From Flavobacteriaceae bacterium (lineage in GTDB: Bacteria; Bacteroidota; Bacteroidia; Flavobacteriales; Flavobacteriaceae): a stretch of DNA of 64,000 nucleotides. Below are positions 8,046 through 16,426 of the stretch, piece by piece; the stretch's first letter is position 1; every line of letters starts with the position of its first letter. The position numbers and the translations under genes were made by a program. The stretch covers positions 1-64,000 of the forward strand of contig JAKITQ010000012.1 of assembly GCA_021647985.1 (NCBI GenBank), read 5' to 3'. The notes below the pieces were generated by a model that was not told the origin of the DNA, did not search any database, and worked only from the letters and a program-made list of their open reading frames with translations.

Positions 8046-9197
8046 ATGAGAGAAGTTTATATTACAAATCATCATGTTATTAGCGCTTTGGGTTTTGATA
8101 GTGCTTCTAATTATAAAAGCTTATTAGAAGGTAAATCAGGTATTAAAAAACATATAAGAAAAAATGGTGATTCATATTATAGCTCTCATGTTGATAAAAA
8201 TAAAGTTGATGAGGCTTTTTTAAAAATTGAAGATAAAGAAAAGTATACTGTACTTGAAAAAATGATGATTTTAACCATAAATCATGTATTAAAAGAATCT
8301 AATTTAAAAATTACAGATAAAACAGGTTTGATTATAGCGTCTACCAAAGGGAATGTAGAAGCTTTATCTCCAGATTCGGAGTTTTATAAGTTGAAAAATA
8401 AAGCATATTTACCTCAATTGGGTAAACAAATACAAGTTTTTTTTAGTTTTAAAAATGAGCCTGTAATTTTATCAAATGCTTGTGTGTCGGGTGCTTTAGC
8501 TTTGGTGGTTGCAAAGCGATTGATTCAATCTAATTTGTATGATGATATTGTTGTAGTTGGTGGAGATTTGGTTTCTGAATTTATTTTATCAGGTTTTACA
8601 TCATTTCAAGCAATAAGTGACAAACCATGTAAGCCGTTTTCAAAAAACAGAACTGGAATTACATTAGGCGAAGCAGTAGCAAGTGCATTGGTTACTTCAG
8701 ATGAAAAAAGTACTTATAAAAATAGGGTTCAAATTATTGGAGGAGCTTCTTGTAATGATGCAAACCATATTTCTGGTCCATCACGAACAGGTGAAGGTTT
8801 ATTTTTAAGTGTAAAATCAGCTTTGGAAGAAGCTAATATTGAAGCTGCCGAATTGGATTATATTTCTGCGCATGGTACAGCGACTAATTATAATGATGAA
8901 ATGGAATCGATTGCTTTTAGTAGATTAAATATGTTAGATATCCCCCTAAATAGTTTAAAAGGGTATTATGGGCATACCTTAGGAGCCTCGGGACTTTTGG
9001 AGATCATAATGGGTATTGAAGCTTTAAATAGCAACACATTAATTGCTTCAAAAGGTTTTGATGAATTGGGTGTTACACATCCTGTAAAGGTTATAAAAAA
9101 AACGACTCAAAAAGAGTTGCATATGTTTTTAAAAACAGCATCAGGATTTGGTGGTTGTAATACTGCTGTGATTTTAAAAAAAGTACAAAACTATTGA
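8046..9197 (+). CDS. beta-ketoacyl-ACP synthase (Cys-His-His, intact)
   Basis: This 383-residue KAS I/II-type condensing enzyme has the full triad: nucleophile Cys146 in SNACVSGA, His276 in SAHGTATNYND and His310 in GYYGHTLGASG. It would extend acyl-ACP by two carbons from malonyl-ACP. It is a little shorter than typical FabF (about 410 residues) and its N-terminal region is divergent, as in the secondary ketosynthases of aryl polyene loci. A 54-base gap separates it from the methyltransferase gene. In related flavobacterial flexirubin loci I recall an aromatic ammonia-lyase close to here; none is present. Confidence 0.9.
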   Translation: MREVYITNHHVISALGFDSASNYKSLLEGKSGIKKHIRKNGDSYYSSHVDKNKVDEAFLKIEDKEKYTVLEKMMILTINHVLKESNLKITDKTGLIIASTKGNVEALSPDSEFYKLKNKAYLPQLGKQIQVFFSFKNEPVILSNACVSGALALVVAKRLIQSNLYDDIVVVGGDLVSEFILSGFTSFQAISDKPCKPFSKNRTGITLGEAVASALVTSDEKSTYKNRVQIIGGASCNDANHISGPSRTGEGLFLSVKSALEEANIEAAELDYISAHGTATNYNDEMESIAFSRLNMLDIPLNSLKGYYGHTLGASGLLEIIMGIEALNSNTLIASKGFDELGVTHPVKVIKKTTQKELHMFLKTASGFGGCNTAVILKKVQNY

Positions 9198-9251
9198 TAA
9201 GATATAATTAATTTGAATTCAGATTCTATAAATTTGTTTTAAGAATTGAAA

Positions 9252-10328
9252 ATGACAATACCAATGAAAAATAAAACAATACGAGCAGTAGATGCACTGC
9301 AAGAAGCTCAAAAAATTGCTTTTGCTCCTTTTTTGTTTCAAGCAGTAGTTTCACTAAGAAAATTAGGTATTTTTGATCTTATCTTTGAAAAAAGAATAAT
9401 CGGAGGCGTTACTATTAATGAAATAGCTAAAGCGTTATCATTGACATCTTATGGAGTAGGAGTTTTATTGGAAATAGTTGAAAGTTCAAATATTGTTGTT
9501 AAAGATAAGACCGATAAATATGAATTAACTAAAATCGGATATTTTCTAAACTATAATGAAACTGCAAATGTGAATATAAATTTCGCAAATGAGATATGTT
9601 ATAAAGGGCTTTTTCATTTAAGTGATTCGATTAAAAATAGTAAACCAGAAGGATTAAAAGAGTTAGGAAACTGGAACACTATCTATGAAGGCTTATCAAC
9701 ACTTGACCCAAAAATAAAAGATGCTTGGTTTCAATTTGATCACCACTATTCTGATTACGCTTTTCAAGAAGCATTAAAAATTGTCTTTGAAAAGCAGCCA
9801 AAAGTTATTTTTGATATTGGTGGAAATACTGGAAAGTTTGCAATTAGTTGTTGTAATAAAGATAAAAATGTAACTGTAAAAATTCATGACTTACCAGGTC
9901 AATTAAATGTAGCTTTGGCCAATGCTAAAACTAATGGTTTTGAAGATAGAATTTCAGGTTATCCAATTGATTGGTTGTCTGAAAATATAAAAATCACAAA
10001 AGGAGCTGATATTATTTGGTTAAGTCAGTTTTTAGATTGTTTTTCAGAAGATGAAATCGTAAAAATATTAAAAATCTGTGTTGCATCTATGGATGAAAAT
10101 ACAGAGTTGTTTATTATGGAAACTTTTACAGATAGACAGAAATTTGATAATGCTAAATTTATTCTTGAGGCTACATCACTATATTTTACAGCAATAGCGA
10201 ATGGAAACAGTAAAATGTATAGCGCAGAAGTAATGATTGATTTGATTAATAAATCAGGACTTATGATTAAAAAAGAGATTAATCCAGTAGGAGAAAATCA
10301 TACTATTTTGGTTTGTAGGAAAAAATAA
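9252..10328 (+). CDS. SAM-dependent methyltransferase, O-methyltransferase-like
   Basis: This protein of about 358 residues has the plan of plant and bacterial class I O-methyltransferases: an N-terminal winged-helix dimerisation region to about residue 105, then a Rossmann fold opening with VIFDIGGNTGKFA near residue 187 and continuing with KIHDLPGQ. The start is set at ATG 9252, with an in-frame TTG at 9246 as alternative. A methyl group on the aryl head group is known for flexirubin-type pigments, so it may methylate the head group or the resorcinol. The substrate, and whether O- or C-methylation occurs, cannot be read from the sequence. Confidence 0.82.
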   Translation: MTIPMKNKTIRAVDALQEAQKIAFAPFLFQAVVSLRKLGIFDLIFEKRIIGGVTINEIAKALSLTSYGVGVLLEIVESSNIVVKDKTDKYELTKIGYFLNYNETANVNINFANEICYKGLFHLSDSIKNSKPEGLKELGNWNTIYEGLSTLDPKIKDAWFQFDHHYSDYAFQEALKIVFEKQPKVIFDIGGNTGKFAISCCNKDKNVTVKIHDLPGQLNVALANAKTNGFEDRISGYPIDWLSENIKITKGADIIWLSQFLDCFSEDEIVKILKICVASMDENTELFIMETFTDRQKFDNAKFILEATSLYFTAIANGNSKMYSAEVMIDLINKSGLMIKKEINPVGENHTILVCRKK

Positions 10329-10330
10329 GA

Positions 10331-10945
10331 TTGTTGTATAAAAACTTTTACATACAAAGCTATTGCTATATAAGAAATAACCAACTTTGGTTAGATGGAG
10401 AAGTTGTATTTGATGGCAAGCAAAGTGATAATCTTAATTTTTTTTTAAAAAGTGCTTATAGAAACTTGGAAATAAAATATTCTAAATTTTTTAAAATGGA
10501 TAATTTAAGTAAAATTTCATTTTTAGCTGCTGAAACTATTTTTAAAAATATTATTTTAGAAAATAAAAATACTGCCATAGTGTTTTCAAATAAAGCTGCA
10601 AGTTTAGAGACAGATAGAAAGTTTCAAGACTCCATAAGTAATGTAGATAATTTTTATCCTAGTCCAGCTGTATTTGTATATACATTACCAAATATAGGAA
10701 TTGGTGAGATTAGTATTCGACATAATTTAAAAAGTGAAAGTGCATTTTTTATTTTTGAGAATTATAATGCAAACTTTCATCAAAATTATGAAAATGAATT
10801 ATTGCAAAACACCAATTTAGAATCAGTTTTAGGGGGTTGGGTTAATGTTGATGGTGATAATTACGATGCATTTGTATATTTGGTTTCAAAAAAGGGAAAT
10901 GTGAAACACACAAAAGAAAATCTATTAAAATTATATAAAGGTTAA
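10331..10945 (+). CDS. short beta-ketoacyl synthase N-terminal-like protein, no nucleophile
   Basis: This 204-residue protein resembles the Ketoacyl-synt_2 family. The landmarks are SKFFKMDNLSKISFLAAE, a central SNKAASLETDRKF, and FVYTLPNIGIGEISIRHNL. It covers only the first half of a ketosynthase fold, and no cysteine stands in a catalytic setting. It probably partners a complete ketosynthase, as chain-length-factor proteins do; this is inference. The start is a TTG two bases after the methyltransferase stop, as no earlier ATG exists. An ACP and a complete ketosynthase follow. Confidence 0.7.
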   Translation: MLYKNFYIQSYCYIRNNQLWLDGEVVFDGKQSDNLNFFLKSAYRNLEIKYSKFFKMDNLSKISFLAAETIFKNIILENKNTAIVFSNKAASLETDRKFQDSISNVDNFYPSPAVFVYTLPNIGIGEISIRHNLKSESAFFIFENYNANFHQNYENELLQNTNLESVLGGWVNVDGDNYDAFVYLVSKKGNVKHTKENLLKLYKG

Positions 10946-10950
10946 TAAAA

Positions 10951-11205
10951 ATGAAGAATTTAAAAAAAGAGTTAAAAGAAAAAATTATTGAGAATTTAAA
11001 CTTAGAGGATCTTGAAGTTTCAGATATTGGTGATGATGATATTTTATTTGGAGATGGATTGGGTTTAGATTCAATAGATGCATTAGAGTTAATAGTTATT
11101 CTTGATAAAGATTACGGAATTAAATTAACAGATCCTAAACAAGGAAAATCAATATTCCAGTCTATCAATACCATGGCAAAATACATATCTGAAAATAGAA
11201 GTTAA
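10951..11205 (+). CDS. acyl carrier protein (second of two)
   Basis: This 84-residue ACP has the phosphopantetheine site GLGLDSIDALELIVIL, with Ser41 modified. It lies between the short ketosynthase-like gene and the intact ketosynthase at 11207, with one base separating its stop from the next ATG. The DSID motif and the following helix differ from the first ACP (DSLD), so the two are not recent duplicates. It is the likely carrier for chain extension by the adjoining KS/CLF-like pair (inference). Confidence 0.92.
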   Translation: MKNLKKELKEKIIENLNLEDLEVSDIGDDDILFGDGLGLDSIDALELIVILDKDYGIKLTDPKQGKSIFQSINTMAKYISENRS

Positions 11206-11206
11206 A

Positions 11207-12406
11207 ATGAGTAAAGGTGTTGCTATTACGGGTATGGGAATAATTTCTTCAATTGGGAATACGGTTGAAGAGAATTTACAATCTTTAATAGATAAAAAAC
11301 CAGGAATTTCGAAAATTAAAAAAATAGATACTATTCATAAAGATGTAATAAGAGTTGGTGAGATTGATATGGATAATGTAGAATTAGGACACCTTTTAAA
11401 CTTATCAGAAAATAATAATTATTCACGAACCGCACTCTTGGCAGAAATTGCAGCCAAAGAAGCGATAAAAAATGCCAATATAAAAAACATCAATCAATAT
11501 AAAACCGGATTCATATCAGCAACAAGTGTTGGAGGTATGGATATGACTGAAAAGTATTATTATTCTTACTTTGATGCAAAAGAAAAAAGAAAATATATAG
11601 ATGCACATTCTTTAGGAAATGGAACTTCAAAAATTGCCAAAAAACTTGGTATTAATGGTTTTGTAACAACAATTAGTACAGCTTGCTCTTCGGCTACTAA
11701 TGCGATTATGTTAGGAGCAAGAATGATAAAAAGCGGAAAATTAGATAGAGTAATTGTTGGTGGTGCAGATTGTTTATCAAAATTCACAATAAATGGATTT
11801 AAAACTTTAATGATATTGTCTGAAGTCGATTGTAAACCTTTTGATGAAAATAGAACAGGATTAAATTTAGGGGAAGCAGCAGCTTTTTTAGTATTAGAAT
11901 CCGATGAAATAGTTAAGAGTGAAAGTAAAAATATTTTAGCTTATGTTTCTGGTTATGCCAATGCAAATGATGCCTTTCACCAAACTGCTTCTTCAGAAAA
12001 TGGTGATGGGGCAACTTTGGCTATGAAAAAAGCATTAGAGCTTGCTAATTTATCACCTAATGAGATTGACTATATCAATGCACACGGTACGGCAACTCCC
12101 AATAATGATAGCTCAGAAAGCAAAGCTATATTGAGGGTTTTTGAGAATAATGTACCAAATTTTAGTTCTACCAAAGGATATACAGGTCATACTCTAGCTG
12201 CTGCAGGAGCAATTGAAGCCGTTTATTCTGTACTTGCTTTGCAAAATAATTTAGTATTTCCTAATTTAAATTTTGAAATACCCATTGTCGCAACTAATTT
12301 AACTCCGGTAACGGAAGTTTTAAGGAAGGATATAAATCATGTTTTGTCAAATTCTTTTGGGTTTGGAGGTAATTGTTCTACATTAATTTTTTCAAAAGAA
12401 TCTTGA
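11207..12406 (+). CDS. beta-ketoacyl-ACP synthase (Cys-His-His, intact)
   Basis: This 399-residue KAS II-type enzyme has Cys160 in STACSSAT, His293 in NAHGTATPNND and His328 in GYTGHTLAAAG, and ends in the expected NSFGFGGNCS tail. It is the most canonical ketosynthase of the window and probably the main polyene elongation enzyme. Its TGA overlaps the ATG of the next gene, which encodes a ketosynthase-like protein without a nucleophile. That arrangement resembles KS-CLF pairs of type II polyketide systems and the ApeO/ApeC pair of aryl polyene synthesis. Confidence 0.93.
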   Translation: MSKGVAITGMGIISSIGNTVEENLQSLIDKKPGISKIKKIDTIHKDVIRVGEIDMDNVELGHLLNLSENNNYSRTALLAEIAAKEAIKNANIKNINQYKTGFISATSVGGMDMTEKYYYSYFDAKEKRKYIDAHSLGNGTSKIAKKLGINGFVTTISTACSSATNAIMLGARMIKSGKLDRVIVGGADCLSKFTINGFKTLMILSEVDCKPFDENRTGLNLGEAAAFLVLESDEIVKSESKNILAYVSGYANANDAFHQTASSENGDGATLAMKKALELANLSPNEIDYINAHGTATPNNDSSESKAILRVFENNVPNFSSTKGYTGHTLAAAGAIEAVYSVLALQNNLVFPNLNFEIPIVATNLTPVTEVLRKDINHVLSNSFGFGGNCSTLIFSKES

Positions 12407-13467
12407 TGAAAAATTATTATATAAACGGAATAGGATGTGTCTCTGCCCAAGAGACTTTTAAAAACGATTTTTCTTTTGATGACTGTAATGAATTAAAGAA
12501 AAATATAGTTACTGCACATAAACCAGATTACAAGAGTTATATCAAACCAGCCTTAATAAGACGAATGTCAAACGGGGTTAAAATGGGTGTTGTTGCATCG
12601 TCTATTGCTTTAAAAGAAGTTTCTATTTCTGAACCAAAATCAATTATTACAGGATCGGGTATGGGATGTTTAAAAGATTCTGAATTTTTTTTAGAGAATG
12701 TTATAAATAATAAAGAACAATATTTAACACCAACTTCATTTATACAATCTACACATAATACCGTTGGTGCACAAATTGCATTGGGTTTATCTTGTAAATC
12801 TTACAATGTTACCTATGTGCATAATGCCACTTCGTTTGAATCTTCTTTGATGGATGCCATGATGACCATTGATGAAGGTGTAGAACCTGTTTTGGTTGGT
12901 GGAGTTGATGAAATCGGACCTCATACTACAGCGCTTTATAAGTTGGTAGATCATGTTAAAAAAGAAGAAGATCTTAAAGAAGGTATCTTAAAATCTAATT
13001 CAAAAGGAGCAGTTTTTAGTGAAGGTGCTCAATATTTTGTAGTAGAAAATATTAAGAAAACTAATTCATATGCACAATTAATAGATGTTGTTATTTATGA
13101 TAACTTGAAAGAAAGTGAAGTTGAAAATAGAGCACAGCAATTTTTGAAAGACAACGACCTTCAAGTAGCCGATATGGATATAATAATTTTTGGTAATAAC
13201 GGAGATGTAGATTTTGATGTTTATTACGAAAAGTTACAGAATAATATTTTTAAAAACACGCAACAATTGTATTATAAACACCTTACAGGAGAATATAATA
13301 CCGTATCAGCTTTTGGGCTATGGACAGCCTGTAAATTGATTAAATCTCAAAGTATTCCTAAAATTTTAAAGTTGAATAATAAAGAAGTTACTTCAATTAA
13401 GAATATTTTACTTTATAATCAATATCAAGGTAAAAGCCATAGTTTTACATTATTAAAAAAATGTTAA
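12406..13467 (+). CDS. ketosynthase-like chain-length factor (nucleophile lost)
   Basis: This 353-residue thiolase-fold protein starts at ATG 12406, overlapping the upstream TGA by one base. An in-frame extension to 12373 would run back into the preceding gene and is rejected. Where a ketosynthase has its Cys, this protein reads VHNATSFESS (residues 138-147), and the GHTLGAAG loop is replaced by LTGEYNTVSAFG. It is therefore unlikely to be a catalyst and fits a chain-length factor forming a heterodimer with the enzyme encoded at 11207. Its gene overlaps the deacetylase gene by 7 bases. Confidence 0.82.
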   Translation: MKNYYINGIGCVSAQETFKNDFSFDDCNELKKNIVTAHKPDYKSYIKPALIRRMSNGVKMGVVASSIALKEVSISEPKSIITGSGMGCLKDSEFFLENVINNKEQYLTPTSFIQSTHNTVGAQIALGLSCKSYNVTYVHNATSFESSLMDAMMTIDEGVEPVLVGGVDEIGPHTTALYKLVDHVKKEEDLKEGILKSNSKGAVFSEGAQYFVVENIKKTNSYAQLIDVVIYDNLKESEVENRAQQFLKDNDLQVADMDIIIFGNNGDVDFDVYYEKLQNNIFKNTQQLYYKHLTGEYNTVSAFGLWTACKLIKSQSIPKILKLNNKEVTSIKNILLYNQYQGKSHSFTLLKKC

Positions 13468-14237
13468 AATTTAAAACTGTAAATATTATTTCTATAACAG
13501 TTTTTGTAGTTTTCTTATTTTTAAGAATAAACAATAGTATTTCTAATTGGTGGTTGATTTTTATTTTACTTGTTTGGTTGATATTAACAATAATTGGATC
13601 TTTTCATATTCGATGGAATTACTTTTTAAAAGCAAAACATAGAAACCATCTGATAAAAGATAAAGTTATCGCCTTAACATTTGATGATGGTCCTAACCCA
13701 GAGTATACTTTGAAAGTATTGATTTCATTAAAAAAACATCATGCAAAAGCTACTTTTTTTTGCATTGGTAAGCATGTAAAAAGCAATCCTGAAATTTTGA
13801 GAGAGATTGTAAGTGAAGGCCATTTGGTAGGAAATCACTCCTATAATCATCAAAAATCATTTGGTTTTTTAAGCTCAAAAAAAGTTATTGAAGAATTGAA
13901 AAAAACTAATAAAATAATAGAACAAACTATAGGCTTTAAAGCTATTTTTTTTCGCCCTCCCTTTGGCGTTGTAAATCCAAATATATCTAAGGCAGTCAAA
14001 AAATTGAAGTTACATGTTTTTGGCTGGAGCATAAGATCGTATGATACGGTAGCAAAAAATCCAGAAAAGGTTTATCAAAAAATTATTGCAAAAGTTAAAA
14101 AAGGAGATGTTATTTTAATGCACGACTCTAGTGCATTGAGTATTGATGTTTTAGAAAAAGTATTGGTTTATTTTGATAAAAATAATTTTAAAACAATTAC
14201 ATTAGATAAGTTGTTTAATATGAAAGCGTATGAATAA
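13461..14237 (+). CDS. polysaccharide deacetylase (NodB domain), membrane anchored
   Basis: This 258-residue protein has two hydrophobic segments at the N-terminus (about residues 8-22 and 30-47) and then a NodB homology domain. Metal and catalytic residues are visible in ALTFDDGPNP (Asp75, Asp76), in GNHSYNH (His126, His130) and in FRPPFG. Family members remove N- or O-acetyl groups from sugars outside the membrane. Its gene overlaps both neighbours (7 and 8 bases), so it belongs to the pigment operon. A sugar substrate is not obvious there, and a deacylase acting on another acyl ester is possible. Confidence 0.87.
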   Translation: MLKFKTVNIISITVFVVFLFLRINNSISNWWLIFILLVWLILTIIGSFHIRWNYFLKAKHRNHLIKDKVIALTFDDGPNPEYTLKVLISLKKHHAKATFFCIGKHVKSNPEILREIVSEGHLVGNHSYNHQKSFGFLSSKKVIEELKKTNKIIEQTIGFKAIFFRPPFGVVNPNISKAVKKLKLHVFGWSIRSYDTVAKNPEKVYQKIIAKVKKGDVILMHDSSALSIDVLEKVLVYFDKNNFKTITLDKLFNMKAYE

Positions 14238-14865
14238 GTATTTATTTTTTATGGTGTCTTTTTTTGTTTTAAATACACAAAATTGTATTTCTCAAGAAAA
14301 TAAAATGTCAAATGAAGAAGCGAGTCAATTGAGAACAAATATTATAGAAAAATCAAAAAAAACAGTAACTATTGTAAGTGAATTTGAGCAATTTAAACAT
14401 TTAGATTTTTTATCAAATGATATAAAATCAAGTGGAAACCTAGTGTTTAAATCTCCCAATCTTATAAAATGGGAATATCTTATACCTTTTAATTATAGCG
14501 TGGTTTTTAAAAACGACAAACTATTTATTAATGATGAAGGTGTTAAAAGTAAGATAGACTTGAGCTCAAATAAAACTTTTAAATCACTTAATAATTTAAT
14601 TATAAAAAGTGTAAGAGGAGATATGTTTGATGATAAATTATTTGATATGCAATATTTTGAAATTAAAAAAAAGTATATTATAAAATTTATTCCAAAGGAG
14701 AATACATTAAAATCAATGATTCGTGTTTTTATACTTTCTTTTGATAAAAACTCTTTAAATGTTATTGAAATTAAGATGCAAGAAAATGCAGAAGACTATA
14801 CCTTATTAAAATTTATAAACCAAAAAATAAACACAATAGTGAGTGATGAGGTTTTTTCAAATTAG
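14230..14865 (+). CDS. LolA-like outer-membrane lipoprotein carrier
   Basis: This 211-residue protein has an N-terminal signal peptide (about 22 residues, ending near CISQEN) and a body of beta strands resembling LolA, for example SGNLVFKSPNLIKWEYL. LolA-like proteins shield lipid groups as they cross the periplasm. Aryl polyene and flexirubin loci carry one beside the MMPL exporter, presumably to move the hydrophobic pigment. It is not expected to replace the housekeeping LolA. Its gene overlaps the deacetylase gene by 8 bases and the next lipoprotein gene by 20. Confidence 0.78.
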   Translation: MNKYLFFMVSFFVLNTQNCISQENKMSNEEASQLRTNIIEKSKKTVTIVSEFEQFKHLDFLSNDIKSSGNLVFKSPNLIKWEYLIPFNYSVVFKNDKLFINDEGVKSKIDLSSNKTFKSLNNLIIKSVRGDMFDDKLFDMQYFEIKKKYIIKFIPKENTLKSMIRVFILSFDKNSLNVIEIKMQENAEDYTLLKFINQKINTIVSDEVFSN

Positions 14866-15463
14866 TTTATTGTTCTTTATTTTAGTTTCATGTAGTTTGC
14901 CTACAACTAGGGGTTTACTTGAAAAACCGGTTGAAAGGCAATACACATGGAATAATTATTTTTCTAATGAAAAGATAGATTATTTGTATAAAGCTAAAAT
15001 TAATATTTACAATAAAAATTTTGGAGGGATATTAATTATTAAAAAAATTAAAGATAACCATCATAGAATAGTTTTTACAACTGAAATGGGTAGTAAAATA
15101 TTTGATTTTGAAATTGTTAATAATGATTTTAAAGTTAATTATATATTTGATGAATTAAACAGGAATATAATTTTAAATACTTTAAAAAATGATTTTGTTA
15201 TTCTTGTTAAACAATTTGTTCATGTAAGTAAACAATTTGATTCGAAAGAGGAACATATTTATCAATCCACTTTTAAACAAAGCAATAATTATTATTTTTA
15301 TAAAAAGAATATGAAACAGTTGTGTAAAATTATTAATACAACTAAAAACAAGGAAAAAGTTATTATATATTTTTCGAAAATTAAAAATGAAATTGCTACA
15401 AATATTGTTTTAGAACATCAAGATTTTAAATATAAAATTGATTTGACTTCAATTAATAAATAA
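14846..15463 (+). CDS. outer-membrane lipoprotein, unknown function
   Basis: Starting at ATG 14846 (an in-frame GTG lies at 14843), this 205-residue protein begins with a classic lipoprotein signal, LLFFILVSC, with the lipidated Cys at residue 16. The rest is rich in beta strand, lysine and asparagine, with no motif I recognise. It follows the LolA-like gene with a 20-base overlap. Aryl polyene loci often have a small lipoprotein in this slot (DUF3261-like), which would make it a receptor for the carrier in the outer membrane; this is inference from position. Confidence 0.7.
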   Translation: MRFFQISLLFFILVSCSLPTTRGLLEKPVERQYTWNNYFSNEKIDYLYKAKINIYNKNFGGILIIKKIKDNHHRIVFTTEMGSKIFDFEIVNNDFKVNYIFDELNRNIILNTLKNDFVILVKQFVHVSKQFDSKEEHIYQSTFKQSNNYYFYKKNMKQLCKIINTTKNKEKVIIYFSKIKNEIATNIVLEHQDFKYKIDLTSINK

Positions 15464-15474
15464 TGCTACTTTTG
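15442..15474 (+). promoter_or_regulatory. candidate Bacteroidota promoter inside the pigment array
   Basis: TTTG at 15442-15445 and TACTTTTG at 15467-15474 match the Bacteroidota -33 (TTTG) and -7 (TAnnTTTG) boxes with 21 bases between them. It lies at the end of the lipoprotein gene, 25 bases before the ApeI-like gene. It would let genes from 15500 onward be transcribed separately from those upstream. Confidence 0.5.
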
Positions 15475-15499
15475 TATAAACCCTATACGGATTAAATAA

Positions 15500-15874
15500 A
15501 TGATATTAGAAAATTTTTACACCATAAATTCCAAGCAAATTAGCGAAGATCATATTAATCATTTATATGAAATTCTAATTAATAATAAACACGATATATT
15601 TAAAGGTCATTTTCCTGATAACCCTGTAATGCCAGGAGTATGTATGATGCAAATTATTAAGGAGATAACAGAATCTGTTATAGGTAAAAAACTATTTATG
15701 GAAAAATGTTCGAACGTTAAGTTTTTGACCATAATAAATCCTGATAAAACTCCTATATTAACTTTAGATTTACAAATAATTATTATTGATAGTAAAGTTA
15801 AAGTAAAAAATACGACAAAATTTGACAATACAATCGCTTTAAAATTATCCGCTCAATATCAAATTTTAGTTTAG
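15500..15874 (+). CDS. ApeI-like 3-hydroxyacyl-ACP dehydratase
   Basis: This 124-residue hot-dog protein carries the dehydratase loop GHFPDNPVMPGV, with the catalytic His at residue 37. The acidic partner of FabZ, 14 residues downstream, is Gln51 here, as in the ApeI-type subfamily rather than FabZ. With the ApeP-like protein encoded at 3313 it would supply double bonds to the polyene. It is the first gene after a short intergenic stretch with a good promoter match. Confidence 0.82.
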   Translation: MILENFYTINSKQISEDHINHLYEILINNKHDIFKGHFPDNPVMPGVCMMQIIKEITESVIGKKLFMEKCSNVKFLTIINPDKTPILTLDLQIIIIDSKVKVKNTTKFDNTIALKLSAQYQILV

Positions 15875-15916
15875 CTAAATCTTGTATTATAAAACGAGCA
15901 TACCAAATTTTGACAC

Positions 15917-16411
15917 ATGAAACTTTTATTTTTGTTTTTAAGCATTTTTATTTTATCATTAGAATTGAATATTACTGATGTTAGAAAAAATTATAAAGAA
16001 GCTGTAATTTCTAAGTCAAAAACATTTTTACTTAATGATGATTTAAAAGGTATAACAAAAAATGATGACCAAAGATTTGTTGCTTATAAAGGTGCTGTTA
16101 TGGCTCTTACTGCTAGACATTTAAAAGGAGTAAAGTTAAAAGGTGAGGCATTTAAAAATGGAGCAGAATGGATTGAACACGCAGTTTCTCATAACTCATC
16201 TGATATTGAAATCCGATTTGTACGATTAAGTATTCAACAAAATAGTCCAAAATTTTTAGGGTATAATGATGATATTAAGGCAGATAAAAATTTTCTTTTA
16301 AAGAATTTTCGCCAGGTAAAATCTACAGAATTAAAAGAATATTTAAAAGGTTATATTTTAGAATCAGAAAATTTTACAGAAGACGAAAAAAATGTAATTT
16401 TGGCAAAGTAA
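15917..16411 (+). CDS. secreted hypothetical protein of the pigment locus
   Basis: This 164-residue protein has a hydrophobic N-terminal signal of about 17 residues and a helical, lysine-rich mature part. I do not recognise a family. It contains the tracts ALTARHLKGVKLKGEAF and GAEWIEHAVSHNSSDIEIRFVRLSIQQNSPKFLGY, the second given here only as position about 85-119, which look like paired helices of a small all-alpha domain. It lies 42 bases after the ApeI-like gene and 15 bases before the glycosyltransferase gene, so co-transcription is likely. Confidence 0.6.
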   Translation: MKLLFLFLSIFILSLELNITDVRKNYKEAVISKSKTFLLNDDLKGITKNDDQRFVAYKGAVMALTARHLKGVKLKGEAFKNGAEWIEHAVSHNSSDIEIRFVRLSIQQNSPKFLGYNDDIKADKNFLLKNFRQVKSTELKEYLKGYILESENFTEDEKNVILAK

Positions 16412-16426
16412 TTAAACATAATTAAT

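Noticed and set aside
12373-12405. Longer N-terminus for the chain-length factor gene
   Set aside because: The extra codons lie inside the preceding ketosynthase; the ATG at 12406 overlaps its TGA by one base and gives the expected MKNYYINGIG start.
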